NCBI GenBank assembly: GCA_910589415.1
Contig: OU342634.1
Location: 23,619,144 to 23,683,143 of the forward strand
Direction: 5' to 3'
DNA from: Malachius bipustulatus
Taxonomy: Eukaryota; Arthropoda; Insecta; Coleoptera; Melyridae
DNA length: 64,000 nucleotides
Within the stretch, counting starts at the first letter, position 1. Each line of letters opens with the position of its first letter. Both the position numbers and the translations under genes were made by a program. The notes beneath the pieces are model-generated. The model was not told the origin of the DNA, made no database searches, and saw only the letters and a list, made by a program, of their open reading frames with translations. This document shows, one piece after another, positions 49,986 through 63,308 of the stretch.

Positions 49986-49999
49986 CTTCCACCTCCACC

Positions 50000-51490
50000 C
50001 CAAGGTGTGGGTCACTAAGGGCCAATTTCACCGCTCCCAAACCATGTTTCGACTCCTACTGTAACCTTCTCGACCTTTCCATGAGAGTAGTGCCATTTCT
50101 TCCTGTGACATAAAAATATTGAGCCTGAAGCCATTGTATACCGCCCGCATACGCCAATGGCGATGGGAGTCTTCGTCGTCTGTTCTACACTTGGGACAGA
50201 TTGGGTCCCCTCTCACCCACATAAGTTGAAAGTGCCTGTTCGGACTGTTGTGACCGGTGAGCACCCAGACTACTAGTCTTTTGGCTATCTTGCTTCTGAC
50301 CGAGCCGGCTAGGAATAATCTGGCCTGTCTGCAGCCTTGCGTTATCTTCCGATACTTCTTTAGATTTTTTTGGGTCCATCCCTTAATGACATCTTTCAGA
50401 AGATCTTTGGTAAGACCAAGTACAGGTTTCGGTCCACATTCCTGCTGGGTCAGTGGGAAACTAATTATGTGTGAGCCCAGCGCTTTTGTGACAGACTGAC
50501 TCATCTTTTCCATATTGGCTATCTGCAAGATCGCATAAATCTCCGCTTGTAACCTCCACATATAGCTCTTCTTTTTGTTGTCCCTATTCAAACATTTATT
50601 CCCTTATTGCCTCTTCTTCTTCTGAAGATGAGGTAGGAGCATCGTATTTTAAAATTGTTTAAAGATTTCAAAATCCACCAACGGCTCTTTCCGTCGTTTT
50701 TTAAATCATGGTGCACTCCAACCTTCTGCTAAAGGCCAGAAGGTCTTTCCATGACAGGATGTCAATTTTTTCCTTTTGTTATTCCTTTTGACGCATCGGT
50801 TTATAGTGAGAAGAATCCTCTCGTCCTCTGTTCCATATTTGAGACAGACAAGGTCCCCCCTCACTCCTATAAGTTGTAAGTGTCCGAGTCGTTCCTTCTG
50901 GCCTGTCTGCAGCATGGCGTTGTCTCCCGGTACTTCTCTAGATCTTTGGGCAGACCAAATATAGTGGCTCTGGTCCACAAAAGTTTTCCCACATTTCTGA
51001 ATCAGCATGGAGCTAACCGTGTGTGAACGTAGCGTTTTTGTGACAGTCTGAGTATCAGTGCGTTATTACCTTTTCCCCTTTTCCGTACTGGCTGCCTGCA
51101 GGATAGCGTAAACCTCCGCTTGGAAGACAGTTGTGGTCCACCCCAGAGGCAAAGATCTCCCCAGTTCCCTTCCTGCCAAGCAGAGTCCCGCGCCAGTATG
51201 AGCATTCTTTTTCCTAGAGTCGTCTCTAAAGCAGACTAGTTCTCGTGTTCGAGGGTTTTTCTCTCTTTTCCCACTTTTTCTTTTCAAGAAATATAATATT
51301 TCAGATTTAATGATGCCATAAAATGCGCTTCATTCACATTGCTTCCCATTACACCAGTATTGTAAGCCAAGAAACCTTTTGTATTGTATAAAACTACTGC
51401 TCAAAGAAGATCGTTTACAAATATTTGGAAAATTATAGAACAGATGACTGATCTCTGGGGCACTTCGCTGACGATAGCCCACATTAGACG
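50000..51490 (-). pseudogene. LINE remnant: RT scrap and two RNase H / C-terminal copies
   Basis: On the minus strand 51490-51400 reads SEVPQRSVICSIIFQIFVND, a worn SGVPQGSVLGPLLF..ND RT block. 51287-50706 holds an RNase H start (THTGAG-like HTGAGLCLAG, SLPLG, TVFQAEVYAILQAAS) and a Cys-tail remnant (GHLQLIGVRGDLVCLK). 50591-50028 holds a second copy (LQAEIYAILQ, VTKALGSH, LTGHNSPNRHFQLMW, GDPICPKCRTDDEDSHRHW). Frameshifts and stops throughout. Confidence 0.75.
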
Positions 51491-51959
51491 CAAAAAAATA
51501 CTCAAAGTTCTCACAATAATTAGTTCCTTTAAATCGTTTTACTACATATTTATATGTCCTTACTTGGTTCTATACATATAGGCGTTGTCGACTATACGTT
51601 TATTAGGACTGATTAATTATTGTTTTTTGAGTTCAATTCCAATCACACTTTTATTTTTAAATCAAAACTAGAGCCCTCGATAGAGTCCCTTAAAACTATC
51701 AAGCACAAATGCACAAATGCTTTCAAGTGACAAGATTCTCTTGGATCTGCTCGAAGCTCTTTATATTTTGATTTCAAAATAGCAGGTAAGGCAAGACACG
51801 ACGAGCGACGATAGCGGTTTCATAGATGTCTTCATGTCAATAAATTCCTCATCAGTCGAGTTTTTAATATCAGTTAGGTTTACTATGGTATAAGATCATC
51901 AGCAATTAATATAGACATATAGAATTTCTCGTAGACTAGTAGTTATTTCGCCGGTAGTG

Positions 51960-52200
51960 GTGACCGACACACTGTCATCGACAAATCATGCATTTTAATG
52001 CTGCTAGGCTGAAATTCCGAAGCGGGCTGACTGCTAGAAAGATAAATCTGCGTGACCTGATGCCATTGAACGACGGCTGATCAGCGTTGACCATCAAGGA
52101 GGCCGATGGTCCAGAGCCACCGCAGATTTGGAGTGCGCTGTCGCGCGTTGCCACCTGCCACCTAGACAATGTCTAGGCCGTTCTAGTCTAGCACAGTCGC
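51960..52200. other. GC-rich island with palindromes, unidentified
   Basis: Sharply richer in G/C than its flanks, with a CTAGACAATGTCTAG palindrome near 52164. No tRNA boxes, no convincing ORF and no transposon motif recognised. Confidence 0.4.
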
Positions 52201-52600
52201 TGGCAATTCTGCATAACTATTTAATCAAAAAACCATCTTCTAATATAAATTTGAAATAAATTTGCATATTTATGAGCATTCATTCAATACCATAAGAAAA
52301 GATTAAATAGAATTTTGCGAAGAACCGCCACTCATTTAGTATTGTAAGATGAATCTTTTAGAGACATGGGTCAAAGAGTTGACATAGTATTTATACATAA
52401 CTTTGTAGTATTTATTTAGTACCTATTTATTGCTTTGGAAGGAAGTGAAAAACTCAAGTACAAGAAATCCAAGACTTTACTCAACTTTATATCGAATTTC
52501 AGATGGTTGCAGTGACAAGAGCATACTACAAGAATGGAACTATTAGTAACCGTTTATGAAGGTAACGAAAGTCTGGAATGCTCAAGAAATTATATTTATA

Positions 52601-53794
52601 TACAGGATGTCCCAATATTCCATGGACATGGAGCAACCACAGATTACTGAGGTAAAAAAAAGTCGCTCGGACCAAACTTATTTCTATACCAAAGTGCTTC
52701 GTTTGTCTGTTAGAGGGCTTCAAAGTCTTTTGAAAATTTTAGTTTTTTTGAAATAGTTCAAAGTCGGCTGATTCCAATTCGATGAAATTTGGTAGGTAAA
52801 TTTCTTAATAACAGTACTAACTTCTGATGTACATGATAATTTGACGGAAACCCGGGAAGGGGTTAAACTACCCCCACCCTCCATTAAAATCGATCGTAAT
52901 TGTTGATAGGGTAGCAGGAACACTGTTCAAGTTTTTTTGTTTGAAAGATACATCGTTTTAGCCAATTTTTGGTTTCCTACAAAAATCTGTATCTCTCCGA
53001 GGTGCCATGTGATAAAATAAATTAGTCGATGACACCTAACCAAAATTTTATTTCATTCTTTTAATTTGAAATCAAATTTTCAATTGTTAGGTGATTATTT
53101 GATCTAATCTAATAAAAGATGTTTAGTATGGTTCGGTTTTTTTTTTCAGGTGTTTGCAAACGGTTTTTTTCAAACGCAGTAAACAGTTTGCAAAACGACG
53201 AGGTTCCAAGAAAAGTTAAAATTATTTTTTTGCGCAGGATGGAACTTTCTAGGCTCCAAACCGGCGCCCACATCGAGCATCTTTTATGAGATTAGATAAA
53301 ATAATCACCTGACAATTGAAAATTTGATTTCAAATTAAAAGAATGAAATAAAAATTTAGTTATCATCGACTAATTTATTTTATCACATAGCACCCCAGAA
53401 AGATACAGATTTTTGTGGGAGACCAAAAATGGGCTAAAACGATGTATCTTTCAAACATAAAAATATGAACAGCGTTCCTGCTACCCTATCAAAAATTACG
53501 ATCGATTTTAATGGAGGGTAGGGGTAGTTTCACCCCTTCTCGGGTTTCCGTCAAATTATCATGTACATCACAAGTTAGTACTTTTAATAAGAAATTCACC
53601 TACCAAATTTCATCGAATTGGAATCAGCCGACTTTGAGCTATTTCAAAAAAACTAAAATTTTCTAAAGACTTTGAAGCCCTCTAACGGACAAACGAAGCA
53701 CTTTGGTATAGAGATAAGTTTGGTCCGAGCGACTTTTTTTTACCTCAGTAATCTGTGGTTGCTCCATGTCCATGGAATATTGGGACACCCTGTA
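52601..53794. mobile_element. large foldback element, 1194 bp
   Basis: TACAGGATGTCCCAATATTC is mirrored at 53794 as TACAGGGTGTCCCAATATTC. The arms match for about 500 bases each around a loop at about 53125-53285. The arms give near-identical ORFs on opposite strands (52556-52756 and 53663-53854, both with YSMDMEQPQITEVKKSRSD), which reflects the inverted repeat, not two genes. Confidence 0.92.
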
Positions 53795-54339
53795 TCTATA
53801 GAGTACAATATTAGGCTTAAAAATCTTTAGACAAGGAAAGAGAGGGACGCTCATTTATTTACCGAACCGCAACAGAAAGAAGACATAAAATTAATTTTTC
53901 GCCATTTTTTGGTGGAATTCGAACTAACATTCGACATTAAAACGTAACTCAAAAACATTTAGGTATCATATAACTTCTTTCCTTCATTCATTTTCTATTT
54001 TGTTTCAATTGTATTTTGTGTAGTTATTTCATCCAGAAAAACACATTAAATTAATTTATAACTATTGTGACGGGTATGTTTAGTGCCAGCTATTAGGGCA
54101 GTTTGCTTATTAGGCGTCCCTCTCTTTCTTTGTATAAACCATAATCAATCTGAAAGTTTGAAATTTTCTGGAACAAGCAGAAACTTTGGGAGTTATTTTA
54201 AACAATAAAAGATGAAATTTCCCAAATTTTCGACATCCAACCACTTGTGGATGTTCCGCCAGCTTGATGTTTATGGGCGAGTTCGTTTTTTTGGTGTACC
54301 TTGTGTTTTTTTTTTTGAAAATGAAGATAGGGACCTGTA

Positions 54340-54506
54340 AGCCGATTCCCTGTATCTTTAGTTCTTTAACTGTGAGTAGTTTCAAAATTCAAAATTCCAA
54401 CTTTCATTTGCTTATTACTCATAAACTACTCAATTTAAACTGCAACGGTAAAAATCATTTTTCAGAGCAGTGAAAATACAACAAATATACCAGGCAACAC
54501 CCTGTA
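54340..54506. repeat. solo right arm of a foldback
   Basis: Ends AACACCCTGTA at 54506, with another CCCTGTATCTTTAG block at about 54347. No left arm found. Confidence 0.5.
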
Positions 54507-54709
54507 TAAAAATGTTACGTTAATAGAAATAAATTAAATTTAAAAATTATTTTTTCAAAACTAATCATTTAAAGAGTTATCAAATCTTTGCGTTTAATTT
54601 GGCCCCTTGCAAGTTTTTTTTCGGATTATCATTTCACGATTATTTTTTTATTATTTTGATTTTTTTTGTTTGTTTGAAGCGATTCCCTCTGATCGAACCA
54701 TAAAACTGA

Positions 54710-54740
54710 TACAGGGTGTTTTACGGTAGCGCTACCACGT
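54710..54740. repeat. solo TACAGGGTGT terminus
   Basis: TACAGGGTGTTTTACGG with no mirror end within reach. Confidence 0.4.
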
Positions 54741-56550
54741 GCTATACCTATACCTTAAGATGTGCTGGTCATCACAAAGAGAGCCCCCCCCTCCCTGGGT
54801 TATTTATTCTGCGGTTGGATTTCTAAGAATATGACCACAATTGATCGATCAGTCGATACGGTCTTTTATAGTTCGATTCTTTATATGCCTCAGGTAGTCC
54901 GACCTGCTGCACCGTGAGAATTATTGGAATAAGGGAAATTAAATTTTTTCAATTCAAAATATACAGCAATTCAATCTTTCGCTTGCAGTGATGGAGGTAT
55001 GCTAATTTATCTAATCCTGAAGAATGTTGGAGAATAAAACTTTTATGCTGAGCACATATTTGGCGGAACTCCGTGCAATCTAAATATGTATAAGTAGGTA
55101 GATAGGTAGCTTGTATAATCTTGAAATATGATAATTCGAAGATTAATTAAAAGTAATTAATTTGACAGAAACTTACTAATAATATTCCAGATGTCGGTAT
55201 AATATATTTTCATAACGGCTATAATTACATAAATCCAGGTTTCTGCAAACAGCAGAATTAATAATTATTGTGCATTCCGGACTTGGACCTTCTGACTTTG
55301 AATCGCCGTTATTATTTTAGAGAGGCATCTTATCAACCTGCTCCAAATGATCGGCGGCTCTAGAGCCAACGACACGCTCCGAGTAATTTTTTCTACCTAG
55401 ATAAGATCTACATAAAAATCACATAATAAAATTTCTATTCCATTAGAGATACGATGGTCTAAAGTGGACCTGAAGCATGTTGAAATCTGGATCAGCTGGA
55501 TTTGCGTAATCAACATAACGGATGAATTAGTACCTGTAATATATCAGAGTTTTTACACTAGAACACTACGTGGACATCGGATTTGAATATTCCTGTCTAA
55601 TTAATACCATAATTAACAATTTGTTTATCTCGGTTTTCTTTCAACATTAAAATATTTTAATTGGAAAACTATTATACCTACTGAAATTGAGCCTCAATAA
55701 AAAGAGTTATCTAACTTGAAATTTAGATACCAATTATTGAAGAATTTATCATTTCATTAATTTTATGTAGAATTTATTTCGGATTTGAATAAGATGAGTT
55801 ATATAGTTTTTAACGACAAGATAACGAAAGATGGCTATAGAGCCAGCTTTAATTCAGGGAGAGATTTTTCTTCTTTCTCAATGAGAAAGAAATATATTAT
55901 TATATTACTATATCTTGGGTTCATTAATATTCTTTTCCTACGACCACTATACAAAACACTACTTTGCGCATCGTTTTTTGTGCGCAAATTAGCAGATTTC
56001 TCACGTATCCAAAACTGTGCGACAAAGTGACATAACGCATAGCCAAAAATCGTTTCCGTACAGTTTTAATGTAAACAATAGTGATGGTCGGTAACTGAGA
56101 ACTCAACTGTTACTTATTGTTAATGGAATAACTATTCATTTAAAGCTTCAAGGTAATAAAATAAACACAAATGGGATAACATAGAACCCGACAAGACTAT
56201 AAAATATAATATACTTATTATTCTCTTGTGGCAGTAATTATTAAAATTTACGAGTTGATCGCTAATAACAGCCAAATCAAATTCACGAACGTGATCGTGA
56301 AAATAACTCGCACACCTCTACTAACTTCCATCGACGACGCACAGCGCCTGCGTTGTGTAGAAGCCGCATATCAATGATATACTAACCTCTCTTAAATCAT
56401 TGTTATTATCTACCACGTCTCCACGCTCACGTCATTTATTTTTAGTTTATACGGAGTCTAATAATAAATAATAATAATATTGTCGGTAGAATTCAATGAT
56501 TTTACAGTATATAATAGTAATAATAAAAAGTCATTGGTAGAATTGAAAAT
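54741..56550. other. intergenic, no supported gene
   Basis: The ORF at 55785-56030 has a membrane-like stretch but no family likeness and no ATG at its first codon. Confidence 0.4.
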
Positions 56551-56610
56551 AATACCTACCTAGGTAGGTAGTCTGAAAAAATAAACTTTAGTTAGGTGCC
56601 TATCATTATA

Positions 56611-56820
56611 ATGGATTGTAATTCCTCTGAATCTGAAACAGAAAATACACCACCTGAAGTCAGAAAACAAGCAGGTTTGTGTTCTTTGAATTTGCTACCT
56701 GTAGTTTCAAGAGAAAAATACGAATCTGCTTATAAACATTTCATAAATTGGAGAAAAGGTCATAAAAGCAGAGCATTGTCAGAAAAAATAATTTATGTGT
56801 TAAATTTGTTAAATAGTTAA
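56611..56820 (+). pseudogene. N-terminus of a Crypton-like tyrosine recombinase
   Basis: MDCNSSESETENTPPEVRKQ then SLNLLPVVSREKYESAYKHF then INWRKGHKSRALSEK. The SREKYExAYxxFxxWR...SE block is the start of the SAM-like N-terminal domain in insect Crypton-type (phage-integrase fold) proteins; usually SEN.LLAYF.ELS...S.LW..YSMLRST follows. Here the frame ends soon after SEK and the catalytic domain is absent, so it is a truncated copy. Confidence 0.55.
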
Positions 56821-56862
56821 TCTGTTAAATTGTGGTCGTAGGAAAAGTACTGTGTGAAGCAC

Positions 56863-56962
56863 GTGCGGAAAAGAAATTTCACACTCGTGTGAACTGTGAC
56901 ACTCGACTTCGTCTCGTGTCACAATTGTTTCACACTCGTGAGAAATTTTCTCTTTTCCGCAC
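56863..56962. repeat. compound hairpin, 100 bp
   Basis: GTGCGGAAAAGAAATTTCAC is mirrored by GTGAGAAATTTTCTC...TTTTCCGCAC. Inside is a second hairpin GTGACACTCGA...CTCGTGTCAC. It lies just past the recombinase fragment and could be its element end. Confidence 0.7.
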
Positions 56963-57221
56963 TTGTTTCACAATATACTATTTCGCTTGTGCAGAGAAAT
57001 AGGCGGATAAATTTCATTAACAAAACGCACATTTCGTTACTTTTGAAAAAGATAAGTAGGTATAAGTTGGTACTATCCATGTTGGAATACTTTAAAACTT
57101 CTTCTGTGGACTTTAACATAAGAGTTTGATGTCAAAAAGTAGTAACACTCAAAGAATAGTAGGTTACCGCTTGGTTTTATATGCAAAATAAGTGTTATTT
57201 TGGTTTATAATACCGTATATA

Positions 57222-57907
57222 TACAGGGTACCTATAAAAATTTATCAAATTTAAATTTTTTATTGATATCCCAAACATTATTTTTCCGGTATTGTTGAAA
57301 TTTAGCCAGGTTATTTATACTAACAAGAAGCTGCTTTAGCTCCAAGCAGATTAATTTTTTTTTTAAGTACAGTAGCGTCCAGGGGAGCACCCTTCCAATA
57401 TTATTGTAAAGAGAAATGTAAGTACGTCACTGAATTTTTTTTTTAATGTGAATATTTTTTTAGATTAAGCAGCTAAAATAAAACTTTTCTATCTCTTGAT
57501 ATCTTTTCGTATCTTACATCGTTTTGGGGAAATAAATAAAAGCCGCGTCAATGCATGTCGAAAAATACTTTTTTAATTTTATATAAGTAATGGCCTTTTT
57601 TATAAATTTTTCGACGTGCATTGGAGCGGCTTTTATTATCTTTCTCCAAAACGATGTAAAATGCGAAAAGATATCAAGAGACATAAAAATATTATTTTTA
57701 GCTGCCTAATCTGAAAACATATTCAAATTAAAAAAAAATCAGTGGGGTACATTTTTATTTGCAATAATATGAGTAAGGGTGCTCCCGTGGACGCTACTGG
57801 ACTTAAAATGTTTAATCTACTTGGGATTACAGGAGCCAAATTTCAACAATACGACAAAAGAATGTTTGAGATATGAATAAAAAGTTATTAAATTTTTAAA
57901 CCCTGTA
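57222..57907. mobile_element. foldback element, 686 bp, arms nearly meeting
   Basis: TACAGGGTACCTATAAAAAT is mirrored at 57907. The arms cover almost the whole element (shared blocks: GAGCACCCTT..AATATTATTG, GTTTTGGGGAAATAA, ATGCATGTCGAAAAA). The loop is about 40 bases near 57580. Confidence 0.9.
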
Positions 57908-58029
57908 TCTTGAAAACGAAACGTTTTTGGACAATGTTTATGAGAAAAAAAAGTTTGTTTGACGCCCCCTACTACCCCTAAAAGTTTGTCGGTATATTAA
58001 TGATACACCCTTTTTGTATAAATACCTAT

Positions 58030-58200
58030 TCAACTTCAAATTGAGAAAAATCAACTTCAGATTTTTTGTAATAGCGATTTCAAGTTGAGAATAATAAACT
58101 TCAAATTGGAACAAAGCAAAGTCAAATTGAGAAAAAAACAGATTCAAATCGACAAAAATCGTTCAAAAATTGGGAATAGTCAATTTCATACTAAGAATAA
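58030..58200. repeat. diverged tandem repeat, about 21-24-base unit
   Basis: About seven or eight units like AACTTCAAATTGAGAAAAAT follow each other with substitutions. Short ORFs here are repeat products. Confidence 0.65.
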
Positions 58201-58657
58201 TTACATAAAATGGTAAATTTACCGTAATTTACGTATTTAAAAAGATAACTCATCGAAGACACTGAAGACAGAATGTGAAAGTCAGAGTAGCTTGGTAATA
58301 GACGTCCGATAATTTATCAATTTGGGGGTTAATTTCTCGCAGCACTTTTCACAGCCAGCAAAGCATAGAATGCAAAAAGTGTTGCGTACCCCTGAATCAC
58401 TGTTACCTACCTACTAAAGCGACCAGCAACACACAAACGTGCAAATGTTTACAAACTTTTTTTACCTCGTCAGTTATAAAAGCACCGTACAGTATACATA
58501 TAAATACAACAATATTTGAACGCCGCTATCTTATCAAAGTGGAAATTTGGTTCATACTCTTGACAGTATATTATGACGGCATGCAAAGATCCATTAAACA
58601 AAGTATACAACCGATTGTGGCTTCGACTAATGATCTACCTAAATGATTTTACCCAAG

Positions 58658-58668
58658 TATATAAAAGG
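58658..58668 (+). promoter_or_regulatory. orphan strong TATA box
   Basis: TATATAAAAGG, with a CTTATCA GATA-type site upstream near 58530. The first ATG downstream (58736) opens MMKTLYLTYSFFVIHL before a stop, with a possible GTATAG donor. No gene is supported beyond this. Confidence 0.25.
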
Positions 58669-58899
58669 AGTCATAGGTTTATACGTAGAATCTCTTAACT
58701 TGAAGATTTATTTATAAATTTTTTTGGGCTCTCTCATGATGAAGACTTTATACTTGACGTATAGTTTTTTCGTAATCCATTTATAGATATATAGATCAGA
58801 GCAATGATCCCCGAGCCACCAATGAAGATCTCCATTTGAGCACGTGAGATGCATAAACCAAAAACAAAAGTCCTCGATCATCTTCAGGGAAGTCAATTA

Positions 58900-61800
58900 G
58901 AAGCCTATCGGCGAAATTAATTTATGATCTCTGCCATACAATAAATACGCAACAACCCTTCAATCTGCTTCGATTAATGACTCATCAGATGCGAAACGTC
59001 AAATAAATCAATATTAATGGGGACAAGCAAACGTCTCTATTAAAAACCTCCTGAATATTTATAAATTATATTATTTCCTATTTAGGGTGTTATTTATGGG
59101 GTATTAACAATCCGACAGAACGTTGAAATTGAACACAATTCCAGGACATAAGTATCTTGGTATAATAAAATAAGTATTTTACATTTTAATTTACCTTCAA
59201 GTCTGTTAACAAGGTATTCATCAGAATTTTGTGTTAATACCACGGGCTGGATTATTACTTAATTTAGGTGATTCCACGGATTTGTATGATGTTTATTTAT
59301 GTACCTAAGTTATCTCTTGTGAGAACTCACCAGAAAAGGCATGTTAATGATAATCTATTTATGAGGTGTAGGTGAATCCTAAACGAACAGAAGGATTAAA
59401 ATTGTATATTTACCTATTCCTGTTGTTCCCAATGTAATTTTTCCTACATTGTCACGGAGTATAGCCAAGGCTGCTAGTAGCATTTATTAGTTGATTACAG
59501 AAGTAGCTTTTATGATCAAATTTTATCATGCTTGAAATGTTAAAATATTACACCAAATTCTCAATTTATTTCAGTTGTAACATATTTTGCTACAGTGACT
59601 TCTGGATCTGAAGATATCGTCATACGCGGTCCTTGAACAGAATCAGCATTACCTGTCAATCTCGTCCTTTTATCAGAGGGTGTTATCAAGGTTTCAACAA
59701 ATTTTGTGTTATGGGATCCAACTGTTATGGCCTTACCCTAACAGTCTCCCAAAAAAAGCCATTGAGCAGGTCTGTCTCTGGGGGAAAAAGGGTCAAATGT
59801 TATTCTCATGTCATTAAACATGAGCAACATTGAATCAAGCTTGGCGTAGCAGATATTTGAAAAATATCACGATACAATTACACTCGTGGAAAATATGATA
59901 AAACATTATTAGTGAAGTTCCGGGAAGGTCGCTGAGATGATTCTGCGACGTCACTTCACCCAACGGCGAAGGATGTGAAACGTAACCGTATACGAGTAGC
60001 GGACACGACCCAGGAACTTTACGAGTATATAGACACCATGTTGGCACGTAATAGCAACGTTTCTAGAACGTGCCCTCGACTAGTGGTAAGACACTTAAAA
60101 GTTTCTTGGGTAGTCGCCGCTACGTTCCAACGACCAATTAAGTTGCTTGGGTTACGACATGACAGATCTTAGAAGAATCATAGGAATATGCAGTGCTTAT
60201 TCATAATTATTATAGTTACAGACTAACCTATAAATTTCAAATTTTGAACTAAGATTAAAAAAAAAATGGATCGCTATGTTAGTGTCATGAGAGACTTTAC
60301 CGTCTGTTAAGTTTCTAACTTCTTAGAGGAGAAAAAATTGACAAAGACATCGATTCGAACAAATTTTCCCACGAGGTTAATTTTAGCGTTGGTGGTTTCT
60401 ATTCTAGATATGTGATAGAAATGTCCATCATATGACTATAGCAATTTTGAGACACAATAATAACTCTTTCGTTCGAAAAGAATTGTGAGTTGTGCCTTTT
60501 GTATCAATTGTTATCCATTCAGTCAATTCAGCGACCTACATATGAGGAACTTCTTACCTATAGGTACACACTTCTATTTTACTCTGTATAAATCTTACTC
60601 TTTTGTAGATCACGTCTTGGAATTATGAGTGATAGTTTAAATTTTGATAATTTTCACGAAGTTGTTCAATCTTTCCTTAGTTCTTCAGCAGTGAAGTCCA
60701 TTTTTGAATTAATTTTATCTACTCTCTCGATACGCTATACGGAAATGACTCGATTCATTTCAGTGATCACGGGTTGTTGAAAATTTCTTGTTCATTTTCT
60801 TATAGCCCTATTGAACAGTCTCTCTTTGAGGAGAGAATAATGAAGATATTTCAAATTATTCGCACTGACCAAACAGTTCAGAGACATCCGATTATACATC
60901 AAGATGCTCAGTAGAATCGTTAAAAGTGCATCAAAAAGACAGCTGCATTTTAAAGGGTTTCTGGAAATCTTCATCTGATATATTTAGCACGATCCACGTC
61001 CACGTGACCCGATTGTATCAATATAGTTGTCAGACAAACGATTTATTTTTCTTCCTATACAAGGAAGGCTCGGCAAGTGTCGGTTATGTAAATATTCTCA
61101 AGTCTTCGGTTACTGTCAGATCATGTTTAGACAGTGTCAGTTTTCACGCACTGATATTGTCGTGTATAGTACGAGTAGTTCGCGGACAGCCTTTCATGAC
61201 GGCGTATCTTTCTTATAAAGGATGAGTTCTGTCGAACCTTCCTTTTTTCAGTGTTCGGTAGAGTATAAAATTTTTATATTCATCGGCGAATAAAGAGACA
61301 TCTTCATTAAATATGGTCATATTCGTTCTGCAATCAATCCATAATCATCTTTGGTTGATTAAAGTGTGTCGCAGGATAAGTGAATTTATAGGTATAGATG
61401 ACAAAAGGATCTGTTTACCATTTGGGGTACAGGCCTGCTTGATTAGATAATAAATTTATCATGGTTTCAGCAACACTCTTTTTTTCCTGTGTATCGTATA
61501 GGTAAAGTGTCTGCACAAAATATTTAAAAAAATATACCTAATTATTGATCTACTTCTTTCATTACCCTTTCCTAAAGTATGGAAATACATTGTTTCCAAT
61601 GCTTTAGTAGGTAATATCGGCGTTAGCGTTTTCTATATAACACTGTGCCCCAAAAACGAATGTTAATTTTAAGACTAATTTAAATATAGTAAGTATGCCT
61701 TTGAAACTTGAAACTGAAGTTTTAGTCTTCAGTCTTGTGTTAATAATAGCCTCAGAATTTTGAATTGTGAGCAGCTTTTTTCAATAAAAATTTTCGTGCA

Positions 61801-63308
61801 AAAAGGTTCGTCATCTACACAGAAACAAAAAGAATGCTTTCAAGGCATTCTTGAATTATTAAACATGAAAATATGGTAAAATTTATCATCTAATCAAGCA
61901 GGCCTGGACGCCTAAATGGCCCAAATTTCAGCTCGAATTTTTTTTGTCATTGATACCTATAGCTTGTTTTAATTATCGTTTGTTTGAATTATGTATCAAA
62001 TCGCGATTAGGCTTTTAAATCAGTTTTTGAAAATCCTTAAGAATACAAATACAAAAGCCACTTACCATTCAATTTTTTTTTTTTTTACTTGGATATAAAA
62101 ATGATACCGTTCGGAAGAAGACTTCTTGGTGTAAATAAAATTTTTCATTGACATTTAGTATCTAGAAGTTCGTTAGGTGCCAAAGTTTACGAATCTGTCA
62201 ATGACTGCGTGAAGCTTCCTGCTGAGACTGAATACCCTCGAAATACTTGAAGTTTTAGCTCCTAAGACTAGGGTATATAAGGGCGAAATACCGGTATGCA
62301 TAAAGGTGGCAATAATTTAGATAAACCTATAGAAGTCAAATCTGAAAAGATCCTTGCATTGTGAACTAGTGACCATTGAAAATTTCTTTTCAGGTTTTTA
62401 CACTTGAATTGCACAAGCCACTCAAATGCTGCATTCTTGAAGTCCTGGAAGAAGAAATCTCTAGACGTTCAAAAATAACATAACATTTTCAAATTATAAA
62501 CTCAATAATAACGACCACGTCATATCAGAAATTTATAAAGACATTCATGATTCTATACAGACAAGTTGTTATGTTTGCTTTAGAAGTTTGTCTCAGAGTT
62601 ATATTTATTTTTTCGATTAATATAATTATTATACCTACCCTTGGTTGTTTTTTAGGAAATTATATGATTTCATTATTTGTAAATCGCTCGCAGACTTTAC
62701 TAATTATGTAAATTTCTTCTTCCAATAAAAAATAGGTATAATTCAATAAAATTTGACTAAAATAAAAATTCTCGAACAAACCCTAATAAACACAAATTAC
62801 ATGAATTCAAACCACTTCGATGATAGTAGTTGTGAAAAGTGTAGAATATTTACATCCTTCTAATCATCAGTTTACATCTTAGATGATATCTGAGTGTATT
62901 CAGAGAACGTTCGATTTATATTATTGTAAATATGAAAGTCATTCGCGTTAAAGGGTTGCGGAGAAATACAGAGGAATACCTCTGAAAGGTGGTTCATTTC
63001 AAAGGGATGATTAGCATCGATTGTGTTTAGTTTGGACGTAGACCTAAACTCCATTTCTTAAATATAATAAAGAACCAACATTGAGTGAGTCGAGGCGTAG
63101 CCATATTCATTTTAATTTGAAAAAAAGTATAGGTATAATCTTTCATGTACGAGAATTGAATGATATTCCATATTCTGGTTTAGCGATGTGTGAAATTAGT
63201 TTGCAAACATTATTTTTTCATGAGAATAGCCTTAATATTAGAAAATATAATAAGAAATATATTAGGCGTCAGTCCTGACATGACAGCATTTTCCTGCACA
63301 TATTATTA
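58900..63308. other. intergenic, no supported gene
   Basis: Slightly GC-richer patches at 59600-60170 and 60900-61230 have ORFs below 100 codons with no recognised domain. No clear element ends were seen. Confidence 0.4.

Noticed and set aside
52556..53854. Pair of near-identical ORFs on opposite strands
   Set aside because: They come from the two arms of the foldback element, not from duplicated genes.
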